A model generated the notes under the pieces. The model was given only the letters and a program-made list of their open reading frames with translations, ran no database searches and was not told where the DNA came from. Shown one piece after another: positions 5,908 to 13,542 of a stretch of 28,981 bases of DNA. The stretch is from Bacillota bacterium (GTDB lineage: Bacteria > Bacillota > Clostridia > Lachnospirales > Lachnospiraceae). Within the stretch, counting starts at the first letter, position 1. Each line of letters starts with the position of its first letter. Where the stretch lies: the NCBI GenBank assembly GCA_023411225.1, contig JAEYPA010000131.1, positions 1 through 28,981 of the forward strand, written 5' to 3'. The position numbers and the translations under genes are program-made.

Positions 5908-8469
5908 ATGACAAGTGGCAAATTTAACCCGGCAGGCTTAACTACTGCCGAAGCGAAGCGATTGCAGGAGCAATATGGTAAAAACGAAGTATCAGCTCAA
6001 AGGAAGGAATGCTTTATGAAAAAGCTGTTCCATATTCTTTGTGAACCTATGTTTTTATTATTAATTGTTGCTGCAGTTATTTATTTTATTCTTGGAGAAC
6101 CCCGAGATGGTGCGGTTATGCTGGTATTTGTAATCGGCGTAATCAGTATAGATGTGATACAGGAATGGAAAACGGATAAGACACTGAAAGCCCTAAAGGA
6201 ACTTTCGGCTCCTCATGTTACTGTAATCAGAGATGGGAGAGAACAGAGGATTGCAAGTAGTAATTTGGTGCCCGGAGATCTGATGCTGATATGGGAAGGA
6301 CTAAAGATTCCCGCAGATGGGGTGATCGTAAAATGCAATGATTTATGTGTGGATGAATCCTCTCTTACTGGAGAAGCACAAGGGGTATGGAAGGTTTCCA
6401 GTGAAGTGCCTATAAAGAAGCAGGAGAATAACAAAGATTACTGGCGTATGGACTATTGCTATGCAGGCACTTTGGTGACTCAGGGAACTGCAACTGTTGT
6501 GGTAGAAGAGATTGGAAATAAAACCGAATATGGCAAGATAGGGGTAAGTGTAGCCTCAGTGAAAGAGGAACTTACCCCTTTACAGAAACAGACAAGAAGC
6601 CTTGTAAAACTATGTGCGATCATTGCTGCTTCTTTGTTTGTCTTAGTAGGATTATTAACTTATCTGAATCTGGCAGATCATAGTTTTGGGGATCGGGTTA
6701 TTGAAAGCATATTATCTGGTATTACTTTGGCTATGGCAATGATACCAGAGGAATTCCCAGTTATTCTAACAGTATTTTTATCCATGGGTGCGTGGAGACT
6801 TGCTCAAAAAAAATCCCTTGTAAGAAAGCTGCCATCCGTGGAAACTCTTGGAGCAATCTCAGTACTCTGTGTGGATAAAACAGGTACTATTACCATGAAT
6901 CAGATGACGGTACAGGATATCTGGGCGGTGAATGAAGATATCACTGAATTGTGTGAGATTATGGGTATGGGTTGTGAGACAGATGCCTATGATCCTATGG
7001 AGACAGCCATGTTGTCCTATTGTGAGACAGTTGGCTTGTCAAAGGAGTATTTATTTGACGGAGAATTAATCGAAGAATATGCCTTTACTAACGAGTTAAA
7101 GATGATGGGTCACGTTTGGAGAAAAGATCAGCACATAGTGATTGCAGCTAAGGGTTGTCCGGAAAGTATCTTTACCATCTGTATCATGACAGAGGATGAA
7201 AAAAAAGTAGTAGAGGACACGGTTAATAAAATGTCTTTTGAGGGACTCCGGGTGATTGCAGTAGCTACTAAAATTGTGGAAGGAAATGAGAAGGTCCCGG
7301 ATAAGATTACAGATTGTCAGCTGAGGTTGTGTGGACTAGTGGGGCTACAGGATCCTCCAAGAGAAAGTGTTAAAGCAGATCTGGCTAATTGCTACAAGGC
7401 TGGAATCCGAGTAGTAATGATTACAGGTGACAATGGATTAACAGCCGCGTCAATAGCAGAGCAAATAGGGATGAAACACTGTGGTCATATCATTACCGGT
7501 AACATGTTAGACCATATGACAGATGAAGAACTGCGGGAAAAGGTGGAAGATGTATGTATATTCTCCCGTGTCATTCCGACTCATAAGATGCGGATTGTAA
7601 AAGCATTTAAGGAAAATGGAGAAATTGTTGCGATGACAGGAGACGGGGTAAATGATGCACCAGCCTTAAAATATGCAGACATAGGTGTGGCAATGGGGAA
7701 ACGTGGCAGTCAGGTGTCCCGAGAGGCAGCAGATCTAATTTTAATGGATGATAACTTCACTACTATTGTTGATACTATCAAAGATGGTAGACGAATCTAT
7801 GACAATACTAGAAAAGCAGTAGGTTATGTCTTTACTATACACATTCCAATTGCGTTATCCGCTTTATTAGCACCTCTTATGGGGATAGAACCGGCTGCTG
7901 TATTTTTATTGCCCTTACAGGTAGTGCTTTTGGAACTGCTTATAGATCCAACTTGTTCCATAGTGTTGGAACGACAACCTGCAGAGGTTGATGTTATGGA
8001 ACGTAAACCTAGAAAGACAACAGAAAAGATTGTAACAGCAAAGCTCCTTACAAAAAGTGTTTTACAAGGCCTAGTAATCTTTATCGCTTCCTTTGGAACT
8101 TATTACTATACCCTAGATGGCAATTCTGCCAATGCGCCTATAGCTCGGGCTATGGGACTTACCATTATTATGCTCTCTAACCTATTGCTTGTGCAGGTAA
8201 ATAGCTCTGATCATGAATTGATTTATCGTTCAGTGAGAAGGCTTAGGAAGGATAAAGTAATGTGGGCTGTGAATATTGGAACCTTTGCTATGCTTGGCAT
8301 AATACTATTTACCCCCCTTCATGGTTTCTTGAAACTGGCATCGCTATCACCTTTACAGCTGCTATCGGCTACTGGAATTGCCATTATGTCAGTGTTGTGG
8401 TATGAAATGAAAAAAGTATTTGACAAACATACCGATGGTATGTACAATAAACATACCAATGGTATGTAG
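5908..8469 (+). CDS. P-type cation-transporting ATPase, probable Ni2+/Co2+ exporter
   Basis: 853-residue P-type ATPase. The actuator TGE is at 154-156, the phosphorylated Asp is D323 in DKTGT, and the hinge motif GDGVNDAP is at 578-585. The N-terminus has a cation-ATPase_N-like segment (LTTAEAKRLQEQYGKNEV). Helix M4 carries PEEFP (280-284) instead of the CPC/SPC of heavy-metal (P1B) pumps, so by sequence it sits with the P2 calcium-type group. The riboswitch upstream nevertheless argues for Ni2+/Co2+ export. The start is ATG 5908, with AAGGAGGT (5893-5900) 7 bases before it; the in-frame opening to 5662 is the riboswitch. Its last 15 codons contain two copies of KHT(D/N)GM created by DNA operators. 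It is followed after 9 bases by a TetR gene. Confidence 0.92.
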   Translation: MTSGKFNPAGLTTAEAKRLQEQYGKNEVSAQRKECFMKKLFHILCEPMFLLLIVAAVIYFILGEPRDGAVMLVFVIGVISIDVIQEWKTDKTLKALKELSAPHVTVIRDGREQRIASSNLVPGDLMLIWEGLKIPADGVIVKCNDLCVDESSLTGEAQGVWKVSSEVPIKKQENNKDYWRMDYCYAGTLVTQGTATVVVEEIGNKTEYGKIGVSVASVKEELTPLQKQTRSLVKLCAIIAASLFVLVGLLTYLNLADHSFGDRVIESILSGITLAMAMIPEEFPVILTVFLSMGAWRLAQKKSLVRKLPSVETLGAISVLCVDKTGTITMNQMTVQDIWAVNEDITELCEIMGMGCETDAYDPMETAMLSYCETVGLSKEYLFDGELIEEYAFTNELKMMGHVWRKDQHIVIAAKGCPESIFTICIMTEDEKKVVEDTVNKMSFEGLRVIAVATKIVEGNEKVPDKITDCQLRLCGLVGLQDPPRESVKADLANCYKAGIRVVMITGDNGLTAASIAEQIGMKHCGHIITGNMLDHMTDEELREKVEDVCIFSRVIPTHKMRIVKAFKENGEIVAMTGDGVNDAPALKYADIGVAMGKRGSQVSREAADLILMDDNFTTIVDTIKDGRRIYDNTRKAVGYVFTIHIPIALSALLAPLMGIEPAAVFLLPLQVVLLELLIDPTCSIVLERQPAEVDVMERKPRKTTEKIVTAKLLTKSVLQGLVIFIASFGTYYYTLDGNSANAPIARAMGLTIIMLSNLLLVQVNSSDHELIYRSVRRLRKDKVMWAVNIGTFAMLGIILFTPLHGFLKLASLSPLQLLSATGIAIMSVLWYEMKKVFDKHTDGMYNKHTNGM
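8420..8467 (+). promoter_or_regulatory. tetR promoter with two palindromic operators inside the ATPase 3' end
   Basis: TTGACA (8420-8425), 17 bases, TACAAT (8443-8448). Operator 1, ACATACCGATGGTATGT (8427-8443), fills the spacer. Operator 2, ACATACCAATGGTATGT (8451-8467), covers the start site. Both are 7-bp arms around 3 central bases, centres 24 bp apart. Such palindromes are usual for TetR repressors, and the next gene (start 8479) is a TetR, so autorepression is the simple reading. The array is fully within the ATPase reading frame. Confidence 0.85.
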
Positions 8470-8478
8470 GAGGACATT

Positions 8479-9135
8479 ATGGCAAGAAATAAACATCCGG
8501 AAGAAACTAAAAATTTAATAATCGATACAGCTGCCCGGTTGTTTATGGAGCAAGGATATGACCATACTTCTATTCAGGACATCATTAATCATCTAGGCGG
8601 TTTATCCAAGGGTGCTATCTATCATCACTTTAAATCAAAGGAAGAAATTATGTGGGAAGTTGCAGAGAAGATATATGCTGGTTCCAGAGACGAGATAATG
8701 AAGGTGTGCGCTAGAACTGATTTAAATGGTAAGGAGAAACTTAAGGAGATTTTTCGTTCTTCAGCCTCTCATCCAGCTCAAAAGGATATGTTTGCGGCAG
8801 CTCCCGATATGCTTTATAACTCTCAACTACTGGTACTATTTCTTCGAGGTTCAGTGCAGAAGGAAGCCCCGGAAATGATCTATAAAGTGTTGGAAGAGGG
8901 CATTGCCGATGGTTCCATAAAGACAGAATATCCAAAGGAATTATCAGAGGTGATAATGCTACTTGTGAACTTTTGGCTAAATCCTATGATTTATCATTGT
9001 GAAACAGAGGAAATGATAAAGAAAATTAGATTTTGTCAACATTTGCTTCAACTGATGGAATTAGATATTGTAGATGATACTTTAATATCTAAATTAGTGG
9101 AATATGTAGCTCTATATAATCAGAATAGGCAATAG
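8479..9135 (+). CDS. TetR/AcrR-family transcriptional repressor
   Basis: 218-residue regulator with the typical N-terminal helix-turn-helix: RNKHPEETKNLIIDTAARLF, then YDHTSIQDIINHLGGLSKGAIYHHFKSKEEI (about residues 24-55), where SKGAIYHHF is the recognition helix. The rest is a helical ligand-binding domain with no recognisable ligand signature. GGAGG lies 6 bases before the ATG. It is transcribed from its own promoter in the end of the ATPase gene and probably represses itself through the two ATACC/GGTAT palindromes. A related half-site pair stands before the first MFS gene, making that exporter the likely target. A terminator follows the gene. Confidence 0.93.
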   Translation: MARNKHPEETKNLIIDTAARLFMEQGYDHTSIQDIINHLGGLSKGAIYHHFKSKEEIMWEVAEKIYAGSRDEIMKVCARTDLNGKEKLKEIFRSSASHPAQKDMFAAAPDMLYNSQLLVLFLRGSVQKEAPEMIYKVLEEGIADGSIKTEYPKELSEVIMLLVNFWLNPMIYHCETEEMIKKIRFCQHLLQLMELDIVDDTLISKLVEYVALYNQNRQ

Positions 9136-9173
9136 TGAAGTTCTTAAATAATTATTTGTACTTAATTGGAAGA

Positions 9174-9209
9174 ATAAAGGAATTGTAGAACAATTCCTTT
9201 ATATTTTTT
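9174..9209 (+). terminator. Terminator after tetR
   Basis: A perfect 13-bp stem ATAAAGGAATTGT (9174-9186) with 9190-9202, a 3-base loop, then TATTTTTT-type tail to 9209. It separates tetR from the MFS gene. Confidence 0.9.
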
Positions 9210-9219
9210 ACTTTTATAC

Positions 9220-9236
9220 ATACCAACGGTCGGTAT
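9220..9236 (+). promoter_or_regulatory. Candidate TetR operator before the first MFS gene
   Basis: ATACC at 9220-9224 and GGTAT at 9232-9236 form a 17-bp near-palindrome (one mismatched pair) that repeats the half-sites of the tetR operators but with a 7-base instead of 3-base centre. It lies 24 bases before the MFS start. I see no convincing -35/-10 pair here, so the promoter for the MFS gene is not located. Confidence 0.5.
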
Positions 9237-9259
9237 CAAAAATAATGGAGGTATTTGTT

Positions 9260-10501
9260 ATGAAAGATAACAAAGGTTTTACAAAAGATTTTTGGCTGGT
9301 AGTAATCGGGCAGATTATTTCCTTATTTGGGAATGCTACGATGCGATTTGCCCTGCCTATACACTTATTGACGGAAACAGGTTCTGCGGCTTTATTAGGT
9401 ATCGTATCCGGTTGTGCTTTTATTCCTCTGGCCATTATGTCTCCGATAGGAGGAATCATTGCAGATCGGGTAAATAAGAGAAATATTATGGTGATTCTCG
9501 ACTTCTTCACTTCAGGGCTAACCGTATTATTTCTCTTGATGTATGGTAGGGTGAACATAACAGGACTTGTATTAGTCATGATGTTTTTATTATATGGGAT
9601 TTCCGGAGCCTACCAACCATCTGTTCAGGCAAGTATTCCTGTTCTGGTGGCAGACCATAAGGTTATGCCAGCTAATGCTATTGTTAGTATGGTATCTTCC
9701 CTTTCAAGCCTACTTGGACCTGCTCTTGGAGGAGTGGCTTATGCTATCTGGGGAATCAAGCCAGTCATAGGAATCGCAGCAGGTTGCTTCTTTTTCTCAG
9801 CTGTTATGGAGATTTTTATTCATATTCCTTTTGTCAAACTCCCTAAGGGAGAATCCATGCTTAAGGATATAAAGACGGACATCAAAGATAGTATTCACTA
9901 TATTGCCAAGGAAAAAAGGGCCATTGGAAAATGGACTATTTGTTGCTCCGCTATCAATTTGGTACTGTCTGCACTGATTGTTATTGGACTTCCGGTTGTT
10001 GTTACACAGACACTGAATTTCTCCAGTAATGAAGCCTCTAGATTGTATGGATTCATGCAAGGGTGTCTGGCAATTGGAGGATTGCTTGGAGGAGTGATAG
10101 CTGGTATCTTTAATAAAAAAATGAGCCTTAAAAAAAGCTGGAGGTTTATAGTGGTGGCAGGACTATTGCTGCTTCCCATGAGTTTAGTGCTATTTATGAA
10201 GGCACCAGCATATCTTTCCTATGCAGTATTTACTTTAGCTGGAATGACGATTATGGCATTTGCTTCTGTTTATACAATACAGATTATGTCTTATGTACAG
10301 ATAACAGTACCAGAGGAAATAGTAGGAAAGGTCATTGCTTGGATATTAGCGATATCCACCTGTGCTCATCCAATTGGGCAGTTCTTATATGGAATACTAC
10401 TTGAGAATCTAGCGAATATTATGTATGTAATTTTTCTTATAGCAGCAGTCCTTACCATGTTAATTGGCTGGTATAGTAAGGCAATTAGTGAGAAATTATA
10501 A
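9260..10501 (+). CDS. MFS exporter, Mef-like (DHA3) family, copy 1
   Basis: 413-residue major facilitator with about 12 membrane helices. The start DNKGFTKDFWLVVIGQIIS, then FGNATMRFALPIHLL and the loop 2-3 motif GGIIADRVNKRNIM, place it among drug-type exporters related to macrolide efflux proteins (MefA/MFS_3). The substrate is unknown. The start is ATG 9260 because GGAGG (9247-9251) precedes it by 8 bases; an upstream in-frame ATG at 9245 overlaps that site. It has a TetR gene upstream and a second, highly similar exporter at 11528, with even the terminators related, so the two arose by duplication. A LiaF-like gene lies between them. Confidence 0.92.
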   Translation: MKDNKGFTKDFWLVVIGQIISLFGNATMRFALPIHLLTETGSAALLGIVSGCAFIPLAIMSPIGGIIADRVNKRNIMVILDFFTSGLTVLFLLMYGRVNITGLVLVMMFLLYGISGAYQPSVQASIPVLVADHKVMPANAIVSMVSSLSSLLGPALGGVAYAIWGIKPVIGIAAGCFFFSAVMEIFIHIPFVKLPKGESMLKDIKTDIKDSIHYIAKEKRAIGKWTICCSAINLVLSALIVIGLPVVVTQTLNFSSNEASRLYGFMQGCLAIGGLLGGVIAGIFNKKMSLKKSWRFIVVAGLLLLPMSLVLFMKAPAYLSYAVFTLAGMTIMAFASVYTIQIMSYVQITVPEEIVGKVIAWILAISTCAHPIGQFLYGILLENLANIMYVIFLIAAVLTMLIGWYSKAISEKL

Positions 10502-10520
10502 TAAAAGATGTCCCACAATA

Positions 10521-10566
10521 AATAGCCAGGGAAAAGACCAAGGCGGCTTTTCTCTGGCTATTCTTT
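10521..10566 (+). terminator. Terminator after MFS copy 1
   Basis: A 16-bp stem (10521-10536 with 10547-10562, one G-U pair) starting AATAGCCAGG, a 10-base loop, and a weak tail TTCTTT. Its outer stem and loop resemble the terminator after MFS copy 2. Confidence 0.8.
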
Positions 10567-10651
10567 ATCTGCCACTCTGGTAATATCATTAACAGTCAGG
10601 TGCATTTTTTAACCTCTTACCTCAGAAAACAAACCTCTTAGTGAAACACTA

Positions 10652-10752
10652 TTTACACTATTATCGAATTAGTGATAATAAAGCCAAGGAGGTGAAGAGA
10701 GGAGGGTATTTAAGAGGATCTTATTCTTTGACATCGATTATGACAGTCATAA
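10652..10752 (+). promoter_or_regulatory. Leader of the LiaF-like gene: weak promoter and 15-bp palindrome
   Basis: A possible promoter is TTTACA (10652-10657), 16 bases, GATAAT (10674-10679). Further on, TTATGACAGTCATAA (10738-10752) is a perfect 15-bp palindrome 51 bases before the gene, a plausible operator for an unseen regulator. A 25-codon ORF from GTG 10692 behind AAGGAGG is present but has no protein-like character. The rest of the 10567-10803 gap shows nothing I can name. Confidence 0.35.
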
Positions 10753-10803
10753 GTAAGTATATGTATTAGGAAACATAAAAAATCAAGAAAAGAGGTTAAA
10801 ATC

Positions 10804-11496
10804 ATGAAAAATAAAAATTTATTTTGGGGGTTATTTTTAATCCTAGGCGCAGCTTTTATTATGATAAGTCAAATAGGAATCTTTGAAGATGTCAGTTTGT
10901 TAAAGGTGGTATTTGCTGTTTTATTAACAGGTGTTGCCGTTGCTGGCTTCATCCATCTGGAATTTACTTTAGCTCTGTTTCCAATTGCCATTATCCTTAT
11001 ATTGTTTGACCAGGAATTAAGTATCACTAAACTGACACCATGGCCTGTACTGGCAACTGCGCTACTTGGAAGTATTGGTCTTTCACTAATTTTCAGTCGC
11101 CATCATAAGCATTTTTTTTATGAGAAATACTATAAAGATGTTATTATAAACGAGCCAGATAGTAGTGATGTAAGCTGTTCTGCACATATGGGTTCTACTG
11201 TGAAGTATATTAATACCAAAGAGTTTGAAAAAGGAATCGTAGATTGTAGCTTCGGTGCTGCCACCGTATACTTGGATAATGCAGAAATTAAAGATAACTC
11301 TGCTGTTTTATAAGTAGATTGCTCTTTTGGTGGAGTTGAACTCTATCTTCCAAAACATTGGAAGATAGACCATAGTATTGATGTATTCATTGGAGGAATT
11401 GATGAAAAAGGTAGAAAAGATCAAGAATGCAATGGTCCAACCTTAATCCTGACTGGGCGAATTAAGTTTAGTGGTATCACCATCTATTATGTATAG
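10804..11496 (+). pseudogene. LiaF-like cell-envelope-stress membrane protein, interrupted by an in-frame stop
   Basis: The intact part (10804-11313, 169 residues) has four predicted N-terminal membrane helices and the start of a beta-rich C-terminal domain (VDCSFGAATVYLDNAEIKDNSAVL). A TAA at 11311-11313 stops it, but the same frame continues to a TAG at 11494-11496 with exactly the expected remainder: VDCSFGGVELYLPKHWKID, then VFIGGIDEKGR, PTLILTGRIKFSGITIYYV. This is the LiaF C-terminal fold with its repeated DCSFG units. A single substitution (AAA, CAA or GAA to TAA) explains it, so it is a recent nonsense mutation or a sequencing error. LiaF-like proteins restrain envelope-stress two-component systems; no such system is next door. 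MFS copy 2 follows 31 bases later. Confidence 0.85.
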
Positions 11497-11527
11497 ATAA
11501 GAATTCCCATGAAAGGAGATACTAGTT

Positions 11528-12769
11528 GTGTATGATAACAAAAGCTTTACAAAAGATTTCTGGTTAGTGGTTATTGGACAAATCATTTCTTTATTTGGGA
11601 ATGCCACAATGCGTTTTGCCCTTCCAATACATCTATTGGCAGTAACCGGTTCTGCGGCTCTTTTAGGCATTGTATCCGGCTGTGCCTTTATTCCACTTGC
11701 AGTAATGTCTCCGATAGGAGGAATCATTGCTGATCGAGTAAATAAGAGAAATATCATGGTATTTCTTGATTTTTTCACCTCAGGAATGACAATATTATTT
11801 CTCTTGCTATATGGACAGGTTAGTATAACAGGACTTGTTCTGGTTATGATGTTTCTCTTATATGGGATAAGTGGAACTTATCAGCCATCTGTCCAAGCTA
11901 GTATCCCTTTTTTAGTGAAAGAAGAGCAGATTATGCCAGCCAATGCCATTGTAAATATGGTGGCATCTCTATCTGGTTTATTAGGACCTGCATTAGGAGG
12001 AATGGCATATAGCGTATGGGGAATCTCATCCGTTTTAGGAATTGCAGCAGGTTGTTTCTTTTTTTCAGCTGTCATGGAGATATTTATACATATTCCATTT
12101 GTCAAACAACATAAGGGAGAGTCGATATTTCAGGATACAAAAAAAGATATTAAAGATAGCATATCCTATATTACTAAGGAAAAAACAGCTATAGGAAAGC
12201 TGACTATTTGTTGTGCGGCAATCAATATAGTGATGTCAGCACTAATGATTATAGGACTACCAGTAATAGTGACACAGATACTAGAGTTTTCAAGTAAGGA
12301 AGCTTCTAGATTGTATGGTTTTTTAGAAGGAAGTTTGGCAATGGGAGGACTAATTGGTGGAATGGTAGCGGGTATCTTTGGTAAGAAAATGGATGTTAAT
12401 AAAAGTTTTAGACTTTTAATTCTATCAGGCCTTATGCTTGTTCCAGTAGGTATGGTGCTGTTACTTAAGCCTTCCGCTTATCTCACCTATGCAGTGCTCA
12501 TTTTAACTGGGGTGTTCATTATGGCATTAGCCACTATATATACGATACAGGTAATGTCTTATATACAGATTACTGTGCCAGAGGAAATCGTGGGTAAGGT
12601 AATAGCTTGGACGTTTGCGATATCCACCTGTGCCCTTCCCATAGGACAAATACTATATGGTGTGTTATTTGAGAACCTGAGGACTATTTTGTATGTAATT
12701 TTCTTTATAGCTGCCATCCTTACAATGCTAATTGGTTGGTATAGTAAATTGATTTCAGAGGAATTATAA
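11528..12769 (+). CDS. MFS exporter, Mef-like (DHA3) family, copy 2
   Basis: 413 residues, the same length as copy 1 and aligning without evident gaps; most residues agree (for example KDFWLVVIGQIISLFGNATM and GGIIADRVNKRNIMV in both). Differences concentrate in the middle loop (KQHKGESIFQDTKKDIKDS against KLPKGESMLKDIKTDIKDS) and later helices. The start is GTG 11528, with AAGGAG (11513-11518) 9 bases upstream. No promoter is visible in the 31-base gap, so it should be read through from the LiaF-like gene. Its substrate is unknown; paralog divergence suggests a different drug or different control from copy 1. Confidence 0.92.
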   Translation: MYDNKSFTKDFWLVVIGQIISLFGNATMRFALPIHLLAVTGSAALLGIVSGCAFIPLAVMSPIGGIIADRVNKRNIMVFLDFFTSGMTILFLLLYGQVSITGLVLVMMFLLYGISGTYQPSVQASIPFLVKEEQIMPANAIVNMVASLSGLLGPALGGMAYSVWGISSVLGIAAGCFFFSAVMEIFIHIPFVKQHKGESIFQDTKKDIKDSISYITKEKTAIGKLTICCAAINIVMSALMIIGLPVIVTQILEFSSKEASRLYGFLEGSLAMGGLIGGMVAGIFGKKMDVNKSFRLLILSGLMLVPVGMVLLLKPSAYLTYAVLILTGVFIMALATIYTIQVMSYIQITVPEEIVGKVIAWTFAISTCALPIGQILYGVLFENLRTILYVIFFIAAILTMLIGWYSKLISEEL

Positions 12770-12787
12770 TAATAGATGACATCAAAT

Positions 12788-12835
12788 AATAGCCACTGAA
12801 GAGATTAAGGCCGTCTCTTTGCTGGCTATTTTTTA
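12788..12835 (+). terminator. Terminator after MFS copy 2
   Basis: Outer stem AATAGCCA (12788-12795) with TGGCTATT (12823-12830), inner stem AAGAGA with TCTCTT, then six Ts. The outer stem and the AAGGC loop are shared with the copy 1 terminator, while inner stem bases differ on both sides together (compensatory change). Confidence 0.9.
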
Positions 12836-12869
12836 TTATAAATTCTTCTTTAAAAGATGCAAAATAGAA

Positions 12870-12924
12870 TTGCTCATTGTAAATCTTTGTAGTATAATAA
12901 AACTAAAAAAATCAAAATAGTTTT
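12870..12924 (+). promoter_or_regulatory. Promoter and dyad of the alpha-galactoside cluster
   Basis: TTGCTC (12870-12875), 17 bases, TATAAT (12893-12898). Just downstream, AAAACTA (12899-12905) and TAGTTTT (12918-12924) form a perfect 7-bp inverted repeat with a 12-base gap, covering the transcription start. It is a candidate operator for the TetR protein encoded next. Confidence 0.6.
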
Positions 12925-12948
12925 CATGGTACTGAAAGGCGTGTTTTT

Positions 12949-13518
12949 ATGGAAGATGGATTGATGAATCGGATTTTTGATGGTGGAATTGAGGAATTTA
13001 AGGAGGCAGGAATTAAGTTTACAATGGATTCCTTAGCAAAGCGTATTGGCATTAGCAAACGAACCTTATATGAGACCATAACTTCAAAAAATAAGTTGAT
13101 AGATATGATGATTGACAGAACGTTTGCAGATGTGAAGCGACAGCAAAAAGAGATACTCAGTAAGCCAGACTTAGAGATGGTGGAGCGATTAAAACAGTTG
13201 TTTAATGTGGTTCCAACTTATGCGGACGTGTTGGATTACAGAAGGATGAATGAATTAAAGATGGCTTATCCACAGTTATATAAAAAAGTACAAAAACAGT
13301 TAGAAGCAGACTGGGAGCCTACCATTGCGCTACTGAATCAGGCGATGGAAGAAGGAGTTATTAGGAAAACCAATGTTGTAATCATCAAATTGATGCTTTG
13401 TGAGGTATATGAACAATTAATCAATGGACAAATATTAATAAAGAATAACATTTCTTATGAAAACGCAATGAACGAAATGATTTCTATTATATTTGAAGGT
13501 TTGCTGGTGAGGAAGTAA
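12949..13518 (+). CDS. TetR-family regulator of the alpha-galactoside cluster
   Basis: 189-residue regulator. The N-terminal helix-turn-helix reads FTMDSLAKRIGISKRTLYETITSKNKLIDMMI (about residues 24-55); ISKRTLYETI is the recognition helix, with Glu-Thr where most TetR proteins have Tyr-His-Phe or Tyr-Tyr-Phe. The C-terminal domain is helical with no ligand signature. Unusually for a sugar operon (LacI, AraC and ROK regulators are more common) it is the first gene, 24 bases before the alpha-galactosidase. The Shine-Dalgarno (AAAGGCG) is weak. It probably responds to a metabolite of the cluster; that is inference from position only. Confidence 0.88.
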   Translation: MEDGLMNRIFDGGIEEFKEAGIKFTMDSLAKRIGISKRTLYETITSKNKLIDMMIDRTFADVKRQQKEILSKPDLEMVERLKQLFNVVPTYADVLDYRRMNELKMAYPQLYKKVQKQLEADWEPTIALLNQAMEEGVIRKTNVVIIKLMLCEVYEQLINGQILIKNNISYENAMNEMISIIFEGLLVRK

Positions 13519-13542
13519 CAGTCCAGAACAAGGAGGGTATCT

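Noticed and set aside
10692..10769. 25-codon ORF from GTG behind AAGGAGG
   Set aside because: The candidate promoter would start transcripts almost on the ribosome site, and the peptide has no recognisable character.
11443..11778. Minus-strand ORFs over both MFS genes (9214-9579, 11443-11778)
   Set aside because: They resemble each other only because the overlying MFS genes are duplicates.
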